Made by a program: the position numbers and the translations under genes. Under the pieces are notes generated by a model. The model was not told the DNA's origin. It was given only the letters and a program-made list of their open reading frames with translations, and ran no database searches. Source: Leptolyngbyaceae cyanobacterium M33_DOE_097 (lineage in GTDB: Bacteria; Cyanobacteriota; Cyanobacteriia; Leptolyngbyales; Leptolyngbyaceae). Taken from it: DNA of 34,684 nt. Shown here piece after piece: positions 1-6,651 of this stretch; the first letter of the stretch is position 1; every line of letters begins with the position of its first letter. The stretch covers positions 1-34,684 of the forward strand of contig DVDV01000281.1 in assembly GCA_015296075.1 (NCBI GenBank). The letters run 5' to 3'.

Positions 1-86
1 CGCTCAATTCCTGCTTTCGCTTGGCGATAGCGCTGTTCCAATTCCTCCAGGCTTAAGTGAGGGGCAATTTGAATCCGTCGTGGCAT
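1..86 (-). CDS. IS630-type transposase, N-terminal end only
   Basis: This minus-strand reading frame starts with ATG at 84-86 and runs off the left edge of the window. The first 20 residues read MPRRIQIAPHLSLEELEQRY and continue with RQAKAGIER. I recognise this as the usual opening of cyanobacterial IS630/Tc1-type transposases, a helix-turn-helix region with an LSLEELExRYRQAK pattern; this is from memory, not from a search. The catalytic DDE domain would lie outside the window, so intactness cannot be judged. The upstream side abuts a truncated sensor gene, which suggests that the element inserted into it. The frame is short, so the call rests on the family pattern alone. Confidence 0.7.
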   Translation of the reverse strand, partial: MPRRIQIAPHLSLEELEQRYRQAKAGIE

Positions 87-116
87 TACTTTTTCCAAAC
101 CCGCTACTCTTATTAT
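1..116 (-). mobile_element. End of an IS630-family insertion sequence
   Basis: About 30 bases separate the transposase ATG (84-86) from the point where the neighbouring sensor frame breaks (113-116). Elements of this family insert at TA dinucleotides. The sequence around 112-116 is TA-rich (TATTA on the plus strand), so a TA target at about 115-116 is plausible. The terminal inverted repeat cannot be confirmed because the other end of the element lies outside the window. The boundary is inferred from where the sensor frame stops making sense. Confidence 0.55.
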
Positions 117-625
117 GTACGTTCAAGCGGATTTGATATAACAAGTTGCGCCGGAAAGCCCCGCTTGTCTGGGAGGTAGGCGTAGTAATAACCATCTGTT
201 TTAGTGCTGACTAAATCAACGGTGATTCGCTGCCCGTCACGAGATGCACCTAGATACTCCCCATTGGCGCGACCAACATAAATCAAACTCATCAGCTCAA
301 AAGCTTGAATCTGCTGCCAGAGATGGCTCGCTGTTGCGTTTGCGTCGTCTAAATTTAACGTACCATAGCGAACTGCATTTGTATTGATGCGGTTGATCGC
401 ATGAGGTGTTTCGAGATAAGTGTAGAGCCGTTCTCGAATTCGAGCGTTAATTTCATTGCGCAAAGTTGAAGCGACAGCATTGACACTTTCTTGTCCGTTA
501 CGAAATGAAAGATACCCAGTTAGCCCAACTGCCCCAGAAATAAGTGTCACAAAGGGAATCAGAAGTAAAGCTCTGAGAGCTGGTTTGGAAGCTTGTTTTT
601 TCAAACGATGAAAGTGCGTGACCAA
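113..625 (-). pseudogene. Truncated membrane sensor (N-terminal TM + Cache-like sensing region)
   Basis: The 170-residue frame has a basic N-terminus, one transmembrane helix at about residues 18-41 (ALLLIPFVTLISGAVGLTGY) and then an extracytoplasmic helix and strands typical of a Cache/PDC sensing domain. It contains the pattern YVGRANGEYLGASRDG and ends in VISNPLERT. In cyanobacteria such N-termini precede HAMP and then histidine kinase, adenylate/guanylate cyclase or GGDEF output modules, none of which is present. The frame stops at 113-115, directly beside the insertion-sequence end. I therefore read it as the 5' remnant of a gene cut by the element. It is divergent from gvpA and could once have been a neighbouring regulator, but nothing shows a functional link. 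The output domain cannot be identified. Confidence 0.65.
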
Positions 626-996
626 TCGAACTCCCGTACAATTTCAAAGTACCTTCTAGGCATAACCTGTCAATCTGAATTGATACACCGTATTTGAATA
701 CAATCGCAAAACAAATATCATCCAACTTCAATGTAGAACGACAACTTGCAAAGACTATGGAATGTAAAGTTATGTGAATCCCGATAGATTCATACGTGTG
801 TACGTCAATTCCCATAAGAATCAATTCTAATATCAGTGATATTGCTGGATATTTTGCGTACAATCTAAAAACTTTCCGTGTTTGCGACGGGTTCTTATTC
901 CTGGGGGATGCCTATTCTATTGATTGGAAGCCAACCCCTACAGATTCAATCGAGGGACGGCACCAGGTTCCTACTATCTACAAAGGGAATAGAACA
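626..996 (+). promoter_or_regulatory. Upstream region of gvpA with two inverted repeats
   Basis: This 371-bp stretch between the sensor remnant and gvpA has no convincing gene. An in-frame extension of gvpA back to about 796 does not resemble GvpA and is ignored. It holds a perfect odd-centred palindrome, AATATCAGTGATATT, at 829-843. It also holds a weaker inverted repeat, TGAATC (775-780) / GATTCA (787-792). A ribosome-binding site AAAGGGA lies just before the gvpA ATG. The palindromes could be operator sites, but no regulator can be named and the promoter hexamers are not clear enough to place. Confidence 0.4.
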
Positions 997-1215
997 ATGG
1001 CAGTTGAAAAAGTAAACTCCTCCTCTAGCTTGGCTGAAGTTGTTGATCGCATTTTAGACAAAGGCATCGTTGTAGATGCTTGGGTTCGAGTTTCGCTCGT
1101 GGGTATTGAATTGTTGGCTGTTGAAGCTCGGATTGTGATTGCATCAGTTGAGACTTACCTCAAGTATGCCGAAGCAGTTGGTTTAACTGCTCAAGCTGCT
1201 GTACCTGCTGCTTAA
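997..1215 (+). CDS. gvpA: Gas vesicle major structural protein GvpA
   Basis: GvpA is the small hydrophobic protein that polymerises into the ribs of the gas-vesicle shell and gives buoyancy. The 72-residue product matches the family almost throughout. It has the N-terminal [15 protein letters not shown] amphipathic helix, the beta-strand pair [20 protein letters not shown] and the second helix [14 protein letters not shown]. Usual cyanobacterial length is about 71 residues. The start at 997 is chosen because it gives the canonical MAVEK beginning and follows a purine-rich AAAGGGA; an upstream in-frame ATG at 796 would add 67 unrelated residues. Only one gvpA copy is present here, whereas some cyanobacteria carry two or more. 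A terminator-like structure follows before gvpC, in keeping with the large excess of GvpA needed over the other proteins. Confidence 0.97.
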   Translation: MAVEKVNSSSSLAEVVDRILDKGIVVDAWVRVSLVGIELLAVEARIVIASVETYLKYAEAVGLTAQAAVPAA

Positions 1216-1226
1216 TTACTTCTCTC

Positions 1227-1354
1227 ACTGGGGAGTAGATGCTGGAGTTAAAGATACAAAATCAAACCTAAAGTTGAAGTTTGCGACCTCTTTCTTCAAT
1301 TTGAATTTGAACTTATTAACTTTCTAGTTCACCATCTGCTACCCCAGTTTTTTT
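1227..1354 (+). terminator. Partial (read-through) terminator between gvpA and gvpC
   Basis: ACTGGGGAGTAGATG at 1227-1241 is complementary, with about two irregular positions, to CATCTGCTACCCCAGT at 1333-1348. A run of seven T (1348-1354) follows at once. The arms are separated by about 90 bases that contain shorter nested complementarities (for example TTGAAG/CTTCAA). This looks like a branched intrinsic terminator placed between the first gene and the rest of the cluster. It would yield abundant short gvpA mRNA and less gvpA-gvpC-gvpN-gvpJ transcript. The long loop makes folding less certain than for a compact hairpin. Confidence 0.6.
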
Positions 1355-1506
1355 AACTCTAAAAACAAGCTTCATACCACCTGGACAACAGAATTGAAAC
1401 TATAAGAGAACCTGTTTCTCAAATTACTATTTGATTTTTCAATTCTTCGTTCCTTCCTTTTTACTTCAATTCCTCACCTATTCTTTGTTAGGAAGGAGTT
1501 CCACAG

Positions 1507-2598
1507 ATGCCTCTTTACCATTCCTGGCAGCAGTCGCGGCAACAACGACAAGCCGCTGTATCTCAGCTTCTTACAACAGCACAACAAAACCGATTGGCGA
1601 TCGCGGCTCAACTGCGCGATGACTTGAGCCTCTTTCGTGAGATGTTAAATCAGCAAGACATCACACGGCGAATCGATGCTCAGGCATTTCAAGCTAAACT
1701 GCACGAATTTAAACTATCTCTGCAAATCGAGACACAGGCTTTTTTGGCAGACGCTACAAATCAACGTCAACTTGATGCCGAAGCCCTTGCGCAAGATTTA
1801 GCAGATTTTGTTGCATCTCTCCGCATGAGCGTTGCTGACCTGCGCCAAGATTTACAACTAGAGCTGGCTGCTAACGCTGAATCAATCCAACAGTTTTTGG
1901 CCGATCGCCGTGATTACCGCCTCTCCATGCATTTACAAACGATGCAAGACCTGGCTGATTTCATGGAAGGGCTAAGATCACAGGTACAAACTTCTTTGGC
2001 GAATAGCCAGACTGAGCGTCAGGTTAAAGCAAATGCGTTGCGCCAAAACTTGGCTCAGAGTCGAGCAGAACTAGCGGCTGATACACAGGCAAGGTTTGCG
2101 CGACTAGCAGATTTTCGAGAGGAACTGCGCCAATTTCGGACGGAGTTACGGCAAAACGTGTGGGGAAATGCCATTCCCCTAGCAAAACCAAGTTCAGTCG
2201 TTGCTAAGCCAAAGTCAAGCAAGCCCACAACTAGCGCAGTAAAACCAATAAAACCAGTTTTGAAAGCGCCTGTATCTCCAAAACCATCTCCAAAACCTGC
2301 TTCCGCGAAAACTGCCGTACCACCTAAAAAGTTACCTGTGCTTGCTCCACCTGTTGGAGCCTTTCAACGCGGGCAATCACTCGTTGTTGTACCAGCTCCG
2401 GAACAAGATGCTGTGGCTTTTGAGAAAGAGGTTTATAACCACATCCATGCTGTAAACGGTGCTCGCCTAACTGAGATTGAATCGGCTCTAGAGATCAATC
2501 GTTTTCAAGCGGTTGATGCGCTGCGATCGCTGATCAAAAAAGGTTTGATTACCCAGCGCGATCGCGTCTATCTGACCCAAGAACCGGCCCATCTGTAG
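1507..2598 (+). CDS. gvpC: Gas vesicle protein GvpC with extra C-terminal winged-helix-like domain
   Basis: GvpC coats the outside of the gas-vesicle shell and stiffens it against collapse. Residues 1-216 are charged, Gln/Ala-rich and helical. They carry degenerate repeats anchored by F-L-A-D and D-F-x-x-x-L-R patterns (FLAD at 79 and 130, LANS at 164, LADFREEL at 200), in keeping with the 33-residue GvpC repeat. Residues 221-285 form a Lys/Pro/Ser/Ala linker with 12 Lys and no Asp or Glu. Residues 305-357 form a small helical domain, GARLTEIE...NRFQAVDALRSL...GLITQRDRVY, also found at the end of GvpN next door. At 363 residues it is much longer than the ~190-residue Anabaena protein because of the linker and tail domain. 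The ATG at 1507 has an excellent GGAAGGAG site 8 bases upstream. Assignment as GvpC rests on repeats, composition and position. Confidence 0.9.
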   Translation: MPLYHSWQQSRQQRQAAVSQLLTTAQQNRLAIAAQLRDDLSLFREMLNQQDITRRIDAQAFQAKLHEFKLSLQIETQAFLADATNQRQLDAEALAQDLADFVASLRMSVADLRQDLQLELAANAESIQQFLADRRDYRLSMHLQTMQDLADFMEGLRSQVQTSLANSQTERQVKANALRQNLAQSRAELAADTQARFARLADFREELRQFRTELRQNVWGNAIPLAKPSSVVAKPKSSKPTTSAVKPIKPVLKAPVSPKPSPKPASAKTAVPPKKLPVLAPPVGAFQRGQSLVVVPAPEQDAVAFEKEVYNHIHAVNGARLTEIESALEINRFQAVDALRSLIKKGLITQRDRVYLTQEPAHL

Positions 2599-2644
2599 TA
2601 GGCATCAGCCCCTTATCTTTAACCCACATTACTGAGGAATCACC

Positions 2645-3904
2645 GTGACTACCGTTCTTCGAGCTAGCCCCCGCCGATTCGTTAGCACACCAGCAGTTGA
2701 GCGAATCATCACCCGTGCCCTCCGCTATTTGCATTCGGGGTATTCGGTTCACCTACGTGGACCTGCAGGCACCGGCAAAACGACACTGGCCCTGCATCTG
2801 GCTGATTTGCTAGCCCGCCCGATCATGCTAGTATACGGTGACGATGAGTTCAAAACATCGGACTTGATTGGTAATCAATCTGGTTATACGCGTAAAAAAG
2901 TTGTAGACAACTTTATCCACAGCGTTGTTAAGGTTGAGGACGAATTGCGGCAAAACTGGGTTGATTCTCGCTTGACCTTGGCCTGCCGAGAAGGGTTTAC
3001 GCTGGTATACGACGAGTTCAACCGATCGCGGCCTGAAGTGAATAACGTGTTGCTCTCAGCTCTAGAAGAAAAACTTCTAGTGTTGCCACCCAGCAACAAC
3101 CGAAGTGAATATATCCGAGTTAATCCTCAATTTCGGGCAATTTTCACTTCTAATCCTGAAGAATACGTTGGGGTGCATGATACTCAAGATGCATTGTTAG
3201 ATCGTCTGATCACCATTAATATTCCTGAGCCAGATGAGTTGACGCAGCAAGAAATTTTGGTGCAAAAGACCGAAATCGATCGTGCTAGTGCATTGTTAAT
3301 TGTGCGGCTAGTGAAGGAATTTCGGACGCGGACTAAGAGTGATAAGGTGTCAGGTCTACGCTCTTGTCTGATGATTGCCAAAATTTGCCATGACCACGAG
3401 ATTATAGTGAATCCTGGTAATGATGAGTTTCGCGATGTCTGTTGCGATATTCTGCTATCGCGTGCAGCCACTTCACTTAAAGAAGCAACAACAACATTGT
3501 GGGAATTATTAAATAGCTCGATTGGGCTAGGTTTAGGGCAGTCAGAGCCACTCAACCACGTTTTGGAAGAAACTGTTGAAGTCGAATCTGAGCCAGGTGA
3601 ATTACCAGAAACAATTGTTGCTCAAGCAGAAGTGATGGAAGTTGTTGAAGCGACTCCTGAACCCGTTCAAGAAACTTCTGAGCCGGAAGCCGTGTCACCA
3701 GAAGCCCCACTTGAAACCGTTCAACCCTGTACCGAAATTGTTTTGAGCTATTTGAAGCAGGCAACTGGGGCACGACTCGTAGACATTGAACAAACGTTGA
3801 ACTTAGATCGATTCCAAACTGTTGACTCACTCCGACTTTTGCTAAAAGAGGGACTGGTTGAGCAACGCGATCGCATGTATTATGCCCGGGAGATTGCCTC
3901 ATGA
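2645..3904 (+). CDS. gvpN: Gas vesicle AAA+ ATPase GvpN with acidic linker and C-terminal winged-helix-like domain
   Basis: GvpN is a MoxR-type AAA+ ATPase needed for full-size gas vesicles. Visible motifs are Walker [10 protein letters not shown] at residues 39-47, Walker B LVYDEF at 120-125, a sensor-1 Asn in FTSNPEE near 170, and the arginine-rich DRLITI region near 186. The ATPase core ends near residue 300. It is followed by a 60-residue acidic linker (301-360; 17 Glu, no Lys or Arg) and then a domain at 362-416, GARLVDIEQ...[10 protein letters not shown]...[10 protein letters not shown], matching the end of GvpC. The 419-residue length therefore exceeds the usual size for the family. 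The start is GTG at 2645, preceded by GAGGAA at 2633-2638. The stop overlaps the gvpJ ATG by four bases (ATGA), so the two are translationally coupled. Confidence 0.95.
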   Translation: MTTVLRASPRRFVSTPAVERIITRALRYLHSGYSVHLRGPAGTGKTTLALHLADLLARPIMLVYGDDEFKTSDLIGNQSGYTRKKVVDNFIHSVVKVEDELRQNWVDSRLTLACREGFTLVYDEFNRSRPEVNNVLLSALEEKLLVLPPSNNRSEYIRVNPQFRAIFTSNPEEYVGVHDTQDALLDRLITINIPEPDELTQQEILVQKTEIDRASALLIVRLVKEFRTRTKSDKVSGLRSCLMIAKICHDHEIIVNPGNDEFRDVCCDILLSRAATSLKEATTTLWELLNSSIGLGLGQSEPLNHVLEETVEVESEPGELPETIVAQAEVMEVVEATPEPVQETSEPEAVSPEAPLETVQPCTEIVLSYLKQATGARLVDIEQTLNLDRFQTVDSLRLLLKEGLVEQRDRMYYAREIAS

Positions 3905-4260
3905 GTACCGCAGCACTTGCTTCACGCGATAGCGATCGTGCTATACGCACTGGCACTCAAGGGTCTACCCTGGCCGATGTCTTAGAGCGCGTCCTAGACA
4001 AAGGAATCGTGATTGCAGGAGACATCTCTGTTTCAGTCGCAAACACCGAGCTACTGAATATTCGGATTCGCCTGCTTATTTCTTCAGTCGATAAAGCTCG
4101 CGAGATCGGCATCAACTGGTGGGAAAACAACCCCCACTTTAATGCTCAAACCCACGAGCTAATCGAAACAAACCGACAACTCTTGCAGCGAATTGACCAC
4201 TTGGAAAGTGAGCTGCGCGAGTTACGTCAGTTAGCCCCTGCAAAACCTGAGTTGATGTGA
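3901..4260 (+). CDS. gvpJ: Gas vesicle minor structural protein GvpJ (GvpA family)
   Basis: This 119-residue protein has a GvpA-fold core at residues 22-70: [20 protein letters not shown], then [27 protein letters not shown]-terminal extension with WWENNPHF and a coiled-coil-like tail ([20 protein letters not shown]) follows. GvpA paralogues with such extensions are GvpJ/GvpM-type minor proteins, thought to act at vesicle initiation or in the caps. The ATG at 3901 overlaps the gvpN stop. The cluster ends here at a strong terminator, so genes that follow gvpJ in Anabaena-type clusters (gvpK, F/L, G, V, W) must be elsewhere if they exist. GvpJ fits better than GvpM by its position after gvpN, but the two names are not separable from sequence alone. 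Confidence 0.9.
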   Translation: MSTAALASRDSDRAIRTGTQGSTLADVLERVLDKGIVIAGDISVSVANTELLNIRIRLLISSVDKAREIGINWWENNPHFNAQTHELIETNRQLLQRIDHLESELRELRQLAPAKPELM

Positions 4261-4275
4261 TTATCCGTTTGATTC

Positions 4276-4302
4276 AAGCCCTTCTGAGAAGGGCTTTTTT
4301 TT
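4276..4302 (+). terminator. Intrinsic terminator of the gas-vesicle cluster
   Basis: A perfect 9-bp stem AAGCCCTTC (4276-4284) / GAAGGGCTT (4288-4296) with a 3-base loop is followed by an unbroken T run to 4302. The T run reaches into the stop codon of the convergent DUF2839 gene. This is a textbook rho-independent terminator reading rightward. Confidence 0.92.
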
Positions 4303-4513
4303 ACTGAACCTGCCACCAACCAAAAGCAGGACCGACAAACCGGATTGTTAACCAAACAGCTACCAGTAAGACAATCCCTCCCCATGCACCACGGGTTGTC
4401 CACTTCACAAATTGCTCTGACTGTCGCTTGGTAATTGGGATACCTGGCAGGATTGGTTTTTCCTGACCGTACTTTTCTCCTAGTGCTTCTTTACGCCGCT
4501 TTGACTCACCCAT
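4301..4513 (-). CDS. DUF2839 small membrane protein
   Basis: The 70-residue product starts MGESKRRKEALGEKYG and contains LPGIPITKRQSEQFVKWTTRGAW. One hydrophobic helix follows (about residues 45-62), then the ending FGWWQVQ. I recognise the MGExKRRK start, the TK-QxEQFVKWTTRGAW block and the VGPAFGWW end as the cyanobacterial DUF2839 family, whose function is unknown. Length is normal. The C-terminus would face outside or the lumen if the basic N-terminus stays in the cytoplasm. It converges on gvpJ with the terminator T run overlapping its stop codon, so the two transcription units nearly touch. Confidence 0.85.
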   Translation of the reverse strand: MGESKRRKEALGEKYGQEKPILPGIPITKRQSEQFVKWTTRGAWGGIVLLVAVWLTIRFVGPAFGWWQVQ

Positions 4514-4584
4514 AGCCCACTCGTATCTTATAAATAGTTTGACTTTTTGATTTTAGCTCTCTGGTTCGCCCATTTCTTACTTCT

Positions 4585-5208
4585 TTAGTAGCTGTCGCGA
4601 TCGCTCGTTACTGGAGTAGGTGAAGCTTGTTTGTCAGGGCTAAGACGGCGTTTATTGAGATCGGGTAGAGTGCGTAAGTCTAGCGAATTTGCTGGTGCAA
4701 CAGTATTTGGGCTAGGCGACGAAACTGGGGTATTTGAGCGAGATGCTTGGAGCGTATTTACCACCAAGGTGTAGGCTAAGTAAGCAGGCAACAATGTGGC
4801 AATTAAAAATGCAACTGGCACCCAAAACTTGGCAGATTGATTAGAAGCCCCATAATGAGTTCGGTAAGGGTCAAACGTTAGTAGCTCTGGGTTGAGCATC
4901 TCTCGTACAGCGGCGGGTCTTTTAAAGCGAACTCGGCAGTCATCAAATTTTTCCAGCAAAATCCAGCCTGCTTGAGCTTCTTCTTCGCAAAGACGACGAA
5001 AGATAGCTGGATCACGAAATAGATTTTTGTTGGCTCTAACAATCTTAAATTCCCACCCAGAAAGGTGAGGTTCTTTTTTAGGTACAATTTTTTCAATCTT
5101 CGAGGTTGCGCCTGAAGCATGCGAATCTTTTGATTCGTAAGGAGTCAACAGTTCTTCCTCCTCGTGCAATTGATTTAGTTGCTGGCGCGATTGCAACCCT
5201 TTGCTCAT
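4585..5208 (-). CDS. One-pass membrane protein of unknown function
   Basis: The 207-residue protein has a variable, acidic N-terminus and a conserved-looking soluble segment at about residues 50-98 (GWEFKIVRANKNLFRDPAIF, then RLCEEEAQAGWILLEKFDDCRVRFKRP). One transmembrane helix lies at about residues 128-148. The tail is Ser/Pro/Thr-rich and probably outside or in the periplasm. The segment with paired GW motifs resembles a short domain I have seen in several cyanobacterial hypothetical proteins, but I can give it no name or function. The start is ATG at 5206-5208. It sits 71 bp upstream of the DUF2839 gene on the same strand and may be cotranscribed with it. Confidence 0.7.
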   Translation of the reverse strand: MSKGLQSRQQLNQLHEEEELLTPYESKDSHASGATSKIEKIVPKKEPHLSGWEFKIVRANKNLFRDPAIFRRLCEEEAQAGWILLEKFDDCRVRFKRPAAVREMLNPELLTFDPYRTHYGASNQSAKFWVPVAFLIATLLPAYLAYTLVVNTLQASRSNTPVSSPSPNTVAPANSLDLRTLPDLNKRRLSPDKQASPTPVTSDRDSY

Positions 5209-5512
5209 AGCTAATTTAGATAGGTAAGTGAAACTGTTGCTTGGAGTCAGGCAGTCATCTTCTCACAATTCTCAAAGTGACTACTGCTGTATGCATAGCA
5301 ATTTATGCAAAATAAGACTTTGGACTAATGTATAGATTCTAGAAGAATTTAATCATCCCGCTAAAGACATGAATTCTTGACTTTGAAGTTTTAGGATACA
5401 AGCTTTACTGCCTAATCTCTATAGAAAAAGCAGGCTTCTGCACCATTTTCCAATCAAGTGACGGAAGTCTGGGAAAGCGAGTAGAGCCTAATGAAGCTAG
5501 CGGAGTATATGC
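5209..5512. other. Gene-free gap between two minus-strand genes
   Basis: This 304-bp AT-rich gap separates the start of the one-pass membrane protein gene from the end of the tandem-GNAT gene. It contains short imperfect repeats of TATGCATA/TTTATGC near 5290-5310. I see no open frame with a ribosome-binding site, no RNA gene and no convincing terminator. It presumably carries the promoter of the gene at 4585-5208. Confidence 0.5.
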
Positions 5513-6490
5513 TTATAAATATTTACAAAACACTGTGTTGGTCATTTGAATAGTAAACCCTACCGATTCGTACAAGCGGAATGCGTGACTAGGATTTTGT
5601 TTATCCACACCTAAAAGAGCAATATCGGCTCCTGTGGTTTTGAGTGCTTCTAACCCAGCAAGTAACATGGCACGCCCCAACCCAATCCGCCGATAACCTC
5701 GGCGCGTGCCTAAAACTGCGATCCAACCAGGGGTATGCTGCTCTGTGCGATCGCCCGGATTCATTCGACAGTCACAAAAAGCAGCGAGCGTTCCATCTTC
5801 GGCGACGGCAACCAGGTCTAACTCTGGTTGATAGTCAGGTTGATTGACATCTCGCAAAAACTCCTCAACGGTCAACGGGTGAAAATCCCAGTGATCGATG
5901 AAAGACTGGTTGAACATTTCAACCCAGGCCACAGCCTCTTGCTGATGGTTGACCCTTCGAATCGAAAAGCCCGGAGGTAACTGCACTGGAAGAATGGGAT
6001 CCAGCAAAGACCGCTCCATCCGATCAAAGTAGCGTTCAGGGATGAAACCGTTGGCAGTCAAAAATTGCATGCGATCGCGTTGACTATTGCGAACGGGTGA
6101 ACGCAGCTTGACTACTTGAGTTTGGCGAGCGCTGCCTACGGTTTTAGTCCGTTCTTCAGCCCAAGCTAAAAAGCTCATCTCAAGATTTTGCCCCCGTTGC
6201 TGCGGATGAATGTGGAGTGCCAACCCTCCAACGGTTTCATTTTCTTTAGGAGGAAACCACATTTTGCCGCAGGCAACTAACTCTCCTGCGGGTGAAAAAG
6301 CTAACAAAATATCTTGCTCAGGATTCGTGTCAGGATCCTCTAGTGCCTGCTTTAACTCATGAGTTGTGACCGTCGTCTCAAACTGATCAACTATGTGGCA
6401 ATGGTTGATCAACGCGGCGATCGCAGCTAAGTCATCAGGTTCGCTATAGTTTCGTAGAGAAATTGTTGGGGGCGTCTGAGTTGCAGTCAT
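5513..6490 (-). CDS. Tandem GNAT-domain N-acetyltransferase
   Basis: The 325-residue protein consists of two GNAT folds. The first (about residues 10-160) has a degraded acetyl-CoA loop, HIHPQQRGQNLEMSFL. The second (about residues 173-325) has a good loop, LGTRRGYRRIGLGRAML (the Q/R-x-x-G-x-G/A motif), and a typical GNAT ending, NPSHAFRLYESVGFTI. Tandem GNATs of this type include mycothiol synthase relatives, in which only one half is catalytic. Here the C-terminal half looks like the active one. The acceptor substrate cannot be told from sequence. The ATG at 6490 has AGGAG upstream on the minus strand. It is divergent from the ABC ATPase gene with a 161-bp shared upstream region. Confidence 0.88.
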   Translation of the reverse strand: MTATQTPPTISLRNYSEPDDLAAIAALINHCHIVDQFETTVTTHELKQALEDPDTNPEQDILLAFSPAGELVACGKMWFPPKENETVGGLALHIHPQQRGQNLEMSFLAWAEERTKTVGSARQTQVVKLRSPVRNSQRDRMQFLTANGFIPERYFDRMERSLLDPILPVQLPPGFSIRRVNHQQEAVAWVEMFNQSFIDHWDFHPLTVEEFLRDVNQPDYQPELDLVAVAEDGTLAAFCDCRMNPGDRTEQHTPGWIAVLGTRRGYRRIGLGRAMLLAGLEALKTTGADIALLGVDKQNPSHAFRLYESVGFTIQMTNTVFCKYL

Positions 6491-6651
6491 AGTAGGCTCC
6501 TGAGTGAAAGGCGGTAATGTTGGAAACCTAAATAGCGCTAGAGACTGAGACTACACATAGACCGAGAGACATTTCGGAAACCTCTCATTTTTTGTAAAAC
6601 ATGTCAGGATGAAAGCAGCATTCGCCGTGACTTTGAGATTGAGAGATTTGC

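Noticed and set aside
796-996. In-frame 67-residue N-terminal extension of GvpA
   Set aside because: The residues do not resemble any Gvp protein. The canonical MAVEK start with a ribosome-binding site is at 997, and the stretch carries palindromes expected of a control region.
3552-3956. 134-residue minus-strand frame across the end of gvpN
   Set aside because: It is the reverse of the Glu-rich linker and shared domain of GvpN, both explained by the plus-strand protein.
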